A DNA stretch of 7,276 bases, taken from contig CAZWUO010000192.1 in the NCBI GenBank assembly GCA_964636675.1, positions 1-7,276 on the forward strand, in the 5' to 3' direction. The position numbers and the translations under genes were made by a program. The DNA is from JALUUH01 sp964636675 (GTDB lineage: Bacteria; Pseudomonadota; Gammaproteobacteria; S012-40). The notes beneath the pieces are model-generated. The model was not told the DNA's origin, did no database searches, and saw nothing but the letters and a program-made list of their open reading frames with translations. Positions 1 through 4,667 of this stretch are shown here, in pieces; the first letter of the stretch is position 1, and each line of letters starts with the position of its first letter.

Positions 1-1566
1 CATGCGCTGGAGCGTGCAGGTCGTGTGATACATTGGAGAGAGTCAGAAAGTCGTGCCGATGTAGATGTTCCTGAGCGTGTTTGCAAAGCATTGGAAGACC
101 TTGGGCCGACTTTTATAAAGTTGGGTCAAATCTTATCTTCACGAGTTGATTTATTTTCCCCTGAATGGATTCGCGCATTTGAAAAATTGCAAGATGATGT
201 TCCTTCTTTGCCATTTGAAAAAATAAGGGAGCAAATCGAGCACGATTTAGAGCAACCGCTCGAAGAGATTTTTTCTTATGTAGATACGGAAGCCTTTGCC
301 GCTGCATCCATCGCGCAAGTACATCGAGCGACGTTGCAAGATGGCTCTGAAGTCATTTTAAAAGTTAGACGACCCGACATAGAAAAACAAGTAGAACCCG
401 ACTTGAGGCTACTTGCTCGCTTAGCTGAAATTGCAGAAAACAATATGAGCGAGCTTAAGCGGTATCACCCAACTGAGATTGTGCGCCAGTTTTCATTATC
501 ATTGCGCAGAGAATTAGATTTGGCCGGGGAGTGTCGATTTGCCGAGCGCATTGCGAGTAATTTGCAAGAAAACCGAAATATTGTTATTCCAAAAGTATAT
601 TGGCGTTGGACGAATGAACGACTTAACGTACAAGAGTTTATTGATGGGGTTCGTGGTCGCCAAGTTGATGAGCTTGAAAAGTATGGTATCGATCGCAAGC
701 TAGTTGCCAAACATGGAGCGAACGCGGTCTTGAAAATGGTGTTGGTTGATGGTTTGTTTCATGCCGACCCTCATCTGGGTAATTTGATTTGTTTACCGAG
801 TAATAAAGTTGCCTTTATCGATTTTGGAATGGTGGGCAGAATTTCGCGGAATCGACGGGAACAAATTATTGATTTAATGTATGCCTTGGTAAAAAAAGAT
901 GCTCAAGGCGTCGTTACAGTACTCAATGACTGGGTTCCGGAAGGTCGTATTGACGAAGAATTATTGGTTATTGAGATCGAGACTTTTTTGGATCACTATC
1001 ATGGTTTGAATTTGAAAAGTTTGAATTTTTCTGCGCTACTAACCGATCTTATCAATATACTTCGTGAGCATGAGTTGGCGTTACCATCCGATCTCGCTTT
1101 ATTATTCAAAACTTTTCTAACGCTCGATGGTGTCGGTCGACGATTAGATCCGGATTTTAACATCGTCGAAGAAGCGAGTCCGTTTCTAACAGACTTAATA
1201 AAGCAACGTTATTCCCCGCAGGAAATCTTCAAAACAGGACTGGGAAATACCAAAGAATTTGTCAACGCATTAAGCAGTTTACCGAGTGAAACGCAATCTT
1301 TGGTAAAGATGTTACGCCGTCGTGGAATGCGCCTAAATGTCGATATGGGAAGGCTTGATCATTTTGCTAGCATGTTAAGTCATGCAGCCAATCGATTAAC
1401 CTTGGGTATTGTCATCGCGGCTCTTATTATAGGTTCTGCTATTGTTTCACTGAATGAGCAAGAAAGCACCTTGCTGGGCTTGCCGATATGGGGCATGGTA
1501 GGTTTTCTTGCTTCCGCATTTGGTGGCGTATTATTGCTCATCTCAATCTGGCGCAGTGGGAAGTAG
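1..1566 (+). CDS. ABC1/AarF/UbiB-family atypical kinase, 5' partial
   Basis: This is a membrane-anchored atypical kinase/ATPase of the UbiB (COQ8/ADCK) family, whose best-known members support ubiquinone biosynthesis. The frame is open to the first base (HALERAGRVIHWRE), and that stretch resembles the start of family members. The GTG at 25 is therefore probably internal, and the true start lies upstream of the window. Residues below are counted from the GTG. The family-specific KxGQ motif (KLGQ) is at 32-35. The alanine-rich loop that replaces the usual P-loop (AAASIAQVH) is near 92-100, and the likely ATP-contacting lysine (VILKV) is at 113. The catalytic segment HADPHLGN is at 246-253, and the metal-binding DFG is at 266-268. 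Two hydrophobic helices near 458-476 and 487-507 form the C-terminal membrane anchor. All key residues are present, so the enzyme looks functional. The wording around KxGQ (LGPTFIKLGQILSSR) differs from what I recall of the canonical enterobacterial UbiB, so a paralog is possible and I give no symbol. The family call is very secure; the exact substrate is not. Confidence 0.95.
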   Translation, partial: HALERAGRVIHWRESESRADVDVPERVCKALEDLGPTFIKLGQILSSRVDLFSPEWIRAFEKLQDDVPSLPFEKIREQIEHDLEQPLEEIFSYVDTEAFAAASIAQVHRATLQDGSEVILKVRRPDIEKQVEPDLRLLARLAEIAENNMSELKRYHPTEIVRQFSLSLRRELDLAGECRFAERIASNLQENRNIVIPKVYWRWTNERLNVQEFIDGVRGRQVDELEKYGIDRKLVAKHGANAVLKMVLVDGLFHADPHLGNLICLPSNKVAFIDFGMVGRISRNRREQIIDLMYALVKKDAQGVVTVLNDWVPEGRIDEELLVIEIETFLDHYHGLNLKSLNFSALLTDLINILREHELALPSDLALLFKTFLTLDGVGRRLDPDFNIVEEASPFLTDLIKQRYSPQEIFKTGLGNTKEFVNALSSLPSETQSLVKMLRRRGMRLNVDMGRLDHFASMLSHAANRLTLGIVIAALIIGSAIVSLNEQESTLLGLPIWGMVGFLASAFGGVLLLISIWRSGK

Positions 1567-1613
1567 ATCAGTTTCTGTAGTACTCGCCATCCAAAAAAAG
1601 ATAATAATAAACA

Positions 1614-1635
1614 ATCTGTGAGTCATCTGTGAGTC
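1614..1635. repeat. 11-bp perfect tandem duplication
   Basis: The unit ATCTGTGAGTC occurs twice in direct contact, at 1614-1624 and 1625-1635. Its core GTGAGTC is the reverse complement of GACTCAC at 1673-1679, which lies in the loop of the hairpin just downstream. Either copy could therefore pair with that loop in RNA. The role is unknown. It may be simple slippage or part of a structured transcript. Confidence 0.75.
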
Positions 1636-1655
1636 GGTACAGCGTAGAGTATGGC

Positions 1656-1693
1656 TTGTTACGGTGATGCAAGACTCACTCACACCGTAGCAA
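1656..1693 (+). other. Intergenic hairpin with 16-nt loop
   Basis: TTGTTACGGTG (1656-1666) pairs with CACCGTAGCAA (1683-1693), giving 11 base pairs with one G-U wobble around a 16-nt loop. The loop carries GACTCAC, which is complementary to the tandem repeat upstream. No T-run follows the stem, so it is not itself an intrinsic terminator. Together with the terminator at 1717-1745 it could be the body of a small RNA or a structured 3' UTR of the kinase transcript. That reading is inference; no known RNA family was recognised. Confidence 0.4.
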
Positions 1694-1716
1694 TTTCTTG
1701 TCGATGTGGCTTTTTG

Positions 1717-1745
1717 GGTGGCCTAACTTTGGGCCACCTTTTTCT
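1717..1745 (+). terminator. Rho-independent terminator
   Basis: The perfect 7-bp, GC-rich stem GGTGGCC (1717-1723) / GGCCACC (1732-1738) has an 8-nt loop. It is followed at once by TTTTTCTTT from 1739, the classic layout for the plus strand. The minus strand lacks a T-run after the stem, so it acts in one direction only. It lies about 150 bp past the kinase stop codon. It ends either a long kinase 3' UTR or a separate short transcript from the 1567-1716 interval. Confidence 0.85.
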
Positions 1746-1796
1746 TTGTCTCAAAAGCGCTAATTCCGGGTGTAGCAAGCACTCAGTGGTAGTTGT

Positions 1797-2105
1797 ATGG
1801 GACTCGAAAGCAGTAATGTGTGTTTTTTCGAAGGACATGATATTGGCCTAAATGAATCCGTAGATATCGAAACATTTACTTCAGGTGGTTCACTTGGCGA
1901 CGTTTGCAGTGATTGCCATGCTGGCGAAAACCCTTTTATTGTACATCCGAATGGCCCACTTGATATGGCACCCGATCATTTTCCCGATCACTGGTACACA
2001 CCACTTGTGCGTCCAGATTGGCCTCATAACCCGGGACCTTTTGCGCTCTTGACTCAAGTCCCAATCAATCCGTTACCGCCAGTATTATTAGATGGTAGTT
2101 GCTAA
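1797..2105 (+). CDS. N-proximal half of the broken c-heme protein (102 aa)
   Basis: The first ATG in this open stretch is at 1797, but homology-like sequence (SGSC before the Met) continues back to 1776. That Met is therefore probably internal. Visible features, counted from the ATG, are a CxxCH heme site C37-S-D-C40-H41 followed by AGENPFIVHP. Several histidines and tryptophans come next (HFPDHWYTPLVRPDWPH, about 61-77) and could supply axial heme ligands. The chain then ends at C102, the first cysteine of the second heme motif. No transmembrane segment or signal peptide is present, so as encoded the product would stay in the cytoplasm and could not receive heme through the periplasmic Ccm machinery. 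It is probably not a functional protein by itself. Confidence 0.45.
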   Translation: MGLESSNVCFFEGHDIGLNESVDIETFTSGGSLGDVCSDCHAGENPFIVHPNGPLDMAPDHFPDHWYTPLVRPDWPHNPGPFALLTQVPINPLPPVLLDGSC

Positions 2106-2153
2106 CAATGTCACAGTAAATCTATCGCAGGTCGCTTTCCAGATATTATTGCC

Positions 2154-3020
2154 TTGAATCAAATTATGGGCGAAACATCGGGCTATTGTACCTCTGTTAT
2201 GCTTAAGGCGATAGGTAGCACTATGCCAGGTGGGGCACCATACGAAGTCCACATAGATGCGATGAAAAGCTTCTGCAATCAGTTGGTGTCGTCGGGCAAA
2301 GTGGTTTCGGCTCCGCCAACCAAAGATGACCCGAAAGTAATATCTCCACCCATAATCAAAGATCTCTATGCGTGCGGCGAATCCATCGAAGTCGCAGGTG
2401 GCATTTATGGGGCCAAAATAGTGGTCTATATTGATGGCATTCCATTACCAGGTGTTCAAGTTACCACACCCAGTAGCACGATGATTTCGACTCCACCATT
2501 AATTGCCAACCAAGTCGTGACTGCGACTCAAGAGATAAATGGTTTTATGAGTGATCCATCTCAAGCTGTTGAGGTGATTGATCATACGGTTGCCTTTCCC
2601 AATGGCTTATCGGCACCAGAGATAAACCCCAAGATCATTCACCAATGTGGTCGAGTCATCGCGGTTCGGCATATTCCGGGCGCAAAGGTAACTATATCGA
2701 CCAATGGTGGAGATGAGGTGACCAGCGGCTCACTTGGAGGAGATTGGACAAATTTGTCGCCCAAAAACACCCCTTTTAACCTCAATGACAAATTTACTGC
2801 GCGGCAACAGTTGTGCACTGATAGAAGTAATCCGTTTGTTGAGGAACAGGCAGGGGCGGAACCCAATCCCTTGCCCATTCCGGAAATAGATCCCGCACCA
2901 CCTCAAGTTGGTCAGCCAGTCATACATCTAAAAAACTTGCCGCGGGGCGTGCTAACCATAGTGTCTGAAACATCTACTGGAGATATCGCGCAATTTGTCA
3001 CGGCAGCGACCTCGACATAA
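2154..3020 (+). CDS. C-terminal half of the broken c-heme protein, three beta-rich repeats
   Basis: The frame is open from just after the TAA (QCHSKSIAG, 2106 on); ATG 2154 is only the first Met and lacks a clear Shine-Dalgarno sequence. After a short helical part with C-terminal heme-protein flavour (to about residue 45), the chain becomes beta-rich. It shows three similar units: PPIIKDLYACGESIEVAGGIYGAKIVVYIDG, then INPKIIHQCGRVIAVRHIPGAKVTISTNG, then IDPAPPQVGQPVIHLKNLPRGVLTIVSE, here cited by start near residues 65, 160 and 239. Each has a Cys or Val followed by G, a strand, a G-A/P-x-V turn and another strand, like Ig-like carbohydrate- or surface-binding modules. The third unit is only about half the length of the others, suggesting the 3' end is also shortened. 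Expression as a separate protein is doubtful. Confidence 0.5.
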   Translation: MNQIMGETSGYCTSVMLKAIGSTMPGGAPYEVHIDAMKSFCNQLVSSGKVVSAPPTKDDPKVISPPIIKDLYACGESIEVAGGIYGAKIVVYIDGIPLPGVQVTTPSSTMISTPPLIANQVVTATQEINGFMSDPSQAVEVIDHTVAFPNGLSAPEINPKIIHQCGRVIAVRHIPGAKVTISTNGGDEVTSGSLGGDWTNLSPKNTPFNLNDKFTARQQLCTDRSNPFVEEQAGAEPNPLPIPEIDPAPPQVGQPVIHLKNLPRGVLTIVSETSTGDIAQFVTAATST

Positions 3021-3233
3021 TCTTTCTCTTTAAAGGTGGGTCTCCCGTCCTGCACAACCTATCTTCCACTACATGTCATCCCTCCCGCCCCTGATTACTC
3101 AAACATCGAAAGGGTTTTGATGGATGTACCATGACAGCCGCCATTAACGCCATTAATAAGCGTTTTGATCGGCCAGAATCTTGCCGACACTCCATTCGGG
3201 ATCATGAATGACCCGCAGATGTTAAATTGATCA
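3021..3233. other. Non-coding interval without recognised gene
   Basis: No credible reading frame or RNA gene is seen here. A minus-strand open frame (3095-3280) has no recognised motif and no ribosome binding site, and is not called. A small tandem repeat of CGCCATTAA lies at 3139-3156. The interval probably contains degraded sequence from the heme-protein gene's old 3' end plus the upstream region of the Rpn gene. Confidence 0.5.
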
Positions 3234-3262
3234 TAGTCATTTTTGCGATACTCGATTAAAAT
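3234..3262 (+). promoter_or_regulatory. Candidate sigma70 promoter for the Rpn gene
   Basis: TAGTCA (3234-3239, four of six matches to TTGACA) is separated by 17 nt from TAAAAT (3257-3262, five of six matches to TATAAT). It would give a leader of about 25-30 nt before the ATG at 3297. The position and spacing are right, but the -35 match is modest and such sequences occur by chance in AT-rich DNA. Confidence 0.35.
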
Positions 3263-3296
3263 GAACAGCGTATTTACCATTCAATAAGGCATCACC

Positions 3297-4181
3297 ATGA
3301 AATTCCTCGATGTGAAAACAGACTTTGCGTTTAAGAAAGTCTTCGGCAGTAAAGAAAGCAAAGATCTTTTGATTAGCTTTCTTAACTCGCTGATCTATAA
3401 AGATCGAGTCCAACAGGTCACCGATCTCACGATTGTGGATCCCTACAGTATTCCTTTACTCAAAGGCATGAAAGACAGTTTTGTGGATGTGAAAGCGGTG
3501 CTTAATGATGACACGCAAGTGATTATCGAAATGCAGGTATTAAATCATCGGGGGTTGGAAAAACGGATTCTTTACAATGCGGCGAAAAATTACTCTATTC
3601 AACTCAAAAAAGGGGAAGATTATCACTTATTGAATCCCATTATTGCTTTGACGTTAGTCGATTTTACGATGTTTCCCACTATCGATCAGGTAATTAGCCA
3701 TTTCAAACTCATCGAAAAAGAGACGATGATCGAATACAGCGATGACATCGAAATGATTTTTGTGGAATTGCCCAAATTTCTATCGTCTTTTGAGGAATTA
3801 ACCTCGATTGACGAGCAATGGATTTATTTTGTCAAACATGCTGGCGAGATGGATTTTATTCCTGATAATTTTGTATCACCGGTGATGAGAGCCTTTTCCC
3901 TAATCGACGAAAGCACGATGGATATTGAAGAACTAAATACGCAGCAAAAGCGGAAAGAGTTTATCTATATCCAAAAATCATCGATTGAACTTGCTGAAGA
4001 GACAGGGATTGAGAAAGGGATAAAACAAGGAATCGAACAGGGAATTGAACAAGGAATCGAGCAAGGCATTGAGCAAGTTGCGCATAATCTGTTGGTATCG
4101 GGGGTAGCGGTTGAGCAGGTGATAAAATTGACGGGATTGAGTCATGACAAGGTAAAAAAACTCGTCGATAATAAATGGTAA
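3297..4181 (+). CDS. Rpn-family recombination-promoting nuclease / putative transposase (PD-(D/E)XK)
   Basis: This is a 294-residue protein of the Rpn/PDDEXK family of DNA endonucleases that promote RecA-independent recombination, close to the usual length of about 300. The N-terminus MKFLDVKTDFAFKKVFG is the family hallmark. The nuclease core is visible: D64 in SFVDVKAVL and the E78-M-Q80 pair (IIEMQ) that stands for the ExK/ExQ metal site. The helix with R90 and Y93 (EKRILYNAAKNYS) follows. A middle region (about 100-236) completes the fold. Residues 237-260 are six tetrapeptides of GIEK/GIKQ/GIEQ type, and 261-294 form a small helical tail (VAVEQVIKLTGLSHDKVKKLV) typical of these proteins. 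The start is well supported by AAGG at 3286-3289, seven bases before the ATG. No frameshift or missing catalytic residue is seen. It stands alone, next to IS relics, as these genes often do. Confidence 0.93.
   Translation: MKFLDVKTDFAFKKVFGSKESKDLLISFLNSLIYKDRVQQVTDLTIVDPYSIPLLKGMKDSFVDVKAVLNDDTQVIIEMQVLNHRGLEKRILYNAAKNYSIQLKKGEDYHLLNPIIALTLVDFTMFPTIDQVISHFKLIEKETMIEYSDDIEMIFVELPKFLSSFEELTSIDEQWIYFVKHAGEMDFIPDNFVSPVMRAFSLIDESTMDIEELNTQQKRKEFIYIQKSSIELAEETGIEKGIKQGIEQGIEQGIEQGIEQVAHNLLVSGVAVEQVIKLTGLSHDKVKKLVDNKW
4005..4076 (+). repeat. 12-nt coding repeat array, (GIEQ)n
   Basis: Six 12-nt units of the pattern GGNATNGANCAR encode GIEK, GIKQ and then four GIEQ. The last four units are nearly identical in DNA and differ mainly at third codon positions. 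Because the unit is a multiple of three, slippage would change tail length without breaking the frame. Such GIEQ/GxxQ arrays are common in Rpn proteins and probably form a charged helix between the nuclease and the tail. Confidence 0.85.
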
Positions 4182-4211
4182 CTCGAAAAGAGTATACTAA
4201 ATAACCACCAT

Positions 4212-4400
4212 ACCACAAAAACTCCAATCACGGCTGCTGACGTCCTTAACGACAAAGTATTACCTTATTTTGAGCAACATGACTTATCCATGTTGCGAAT
4301 TTTAACGGATAGGGGTACGGAGTATTGTGGTCGTGTTGAACACCACGATTACCAATTGTATTTAGCCATCGATAACATTGATCATACGAAAACAAAAGCG
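4212..4400 (+). pseudogene. IS481-like DDE transposase fragment (about 63 codons)
   Basis: The translation TTKTPITAADVLNDKVLPYFEQHD... LRILTDRGTEYCGRVEHHDYQLYLAIDNIDHTKTKA matches, as I recall it, the middle of the integrase-core (rve) domain of IS481-family transposases. The second catalytic aspartate (LTDRG, codon 4308-4310) is present. The first Asp lies upstream and the catalytic Glu downstream; neither is here. Similarity stops sharply after KTKA at about 4400, where family members continue with RHPQTNG. The longer open frame from ATG 4290 to 4538 is this fragment running into unrelated DNA, so it is not a gene. The fragment starts 30 bp after the Rpn stop codon, in the same frame. Confidence 0.85.
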
Positions 4401-4539
4401 ATCTTTAATTCGTCTCATGATTTCACTCGGCGCCATATTCGGTGGAGACGAGTCCAAGTATATGCACATGATCATGACTCACAACACCTTTCTGTTGGTA
4501 TAACTGCCGGAGTATTCTTACACGATATAACGGCATAGC
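4398..4539 (-). pseudogene. IS200/IS605-family TnpA (HUH, Y1) fragment with frameshift
   Basis: On the minus strand, 4488 down to 4456 encodes GVVSHDHVHIL. This is the KGVVSxDHVHI signature of IS200-type transposases, with the metal-binding HUH motif (HVH) at 4462-4470. A single extra base near 4446 shifts the frame. The new frame, 4445 down to 4398, encodes PPNMAPSEIMRRIKDR, which is the next family segment (PPNxAPSEIMRRIKGR in relatives I recall). Less similar sequence (RVRILRQLYQQK) extends back to about 4539. The catalytic tyrosine helix and the protein start are absent. It is a dead fragment, oriented opposite to the neighbouring IS481-like piece and meeting it at about 4400. Confidence 0.8.
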
Positions 4540-4667
4540 CTTTTCAAGTCTCACCGGTAAAGCCGAATTCCAATGCAATGTAAGCTAGCGGCTAAGAGGC
4601 TGTCCGAGAATAGGATCTGTCTTGAAAAGTAGCCATTTGGAATCATTTTTTCGATCATTTTGTTTTC
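4540..4667. other. Intergenic junction with possible IS-end motif
   Basis: No gene is seen here. The string GAGGCTGTCCGAGAA at 4596-4610 resembles terminal inverted repeats of several IS families (GAGxCTGTC...). No matching reverse copy is found in the window, so only one end could remain. It sits just before the point where the RHS-type gene's frame opens (4626), consistent with an insertion that removed that gene's start. Confidence 0.3.

Larger units (their letters stand above)
1776..3020 (+). pseudogene. Decayed c-type-heme protein gene (whole remnant)
   Basis: Two adjacent open stretches in the same frame read as one protein once a single TAA at 2103-2105 is ignored. The residues around the stop are G-S-C-stop-Q-C-H-S-K, so the stop replaces one X of a CxxCH heme-attachment motif. 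An intact CSDCH is found earlier, at 1905-1919. The frame is open back only to a TAG at 1773-1775, just downstream of a terminator. There is no good ribosome binding site, signal peptide or promoter, although a c-type heme protein should be exported by a signal sequence. The N-terminal part therefore appears to be lost. The most economical reading is a pseudogene with a lost 5' end plus one nonsense change. A base-call error at the stop is the main alternative. I do not recognise a named family beyond the covalent-heme motifs. Confidence 0.7.

Noticed and set aside
1651..1851. Plus-strand open frame of 66 codons
   Set aside because: It runs through the hairpin and terminator and overlaps the heme-protein remnant in another frame; no recognised motif or ribosome binding site.
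2103..2105. Recoded stop (selenocysteine or pyrrolysine type)
   Set aside because: The codon is TAA, whereas known insertion systems use TGA or TAG, and the gene shows other signs of decay.
3095..3280. Minus-strand open frame of 61 codons upstream of the Rpn gene
   Set aside because: No recognised domain, no ribosome binding site, and it overlaps the likely Rpn promoter region; probably chance.
4005..4076. Possible CRISPR or regulatory repeat array
   Set aside because: Units are 12 nt, contiguous without spacers, and encode GIEQ in frame; it is a protein repeat.
3961..4227. Minus-strand open frame opposite the Rpn tail
   Set aside because: Shadow of the GIEQ repeat array; its Leu/Ser-rich repeats only mirror the plus-strand repeats.
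4413..4452. Inverted repeat TCGTCTC/GAGACGA as a terminator
   Set aside because: The stem lies inside the IS200-type fragment with a loop of about 26 nt and no T-run; likely incidental.
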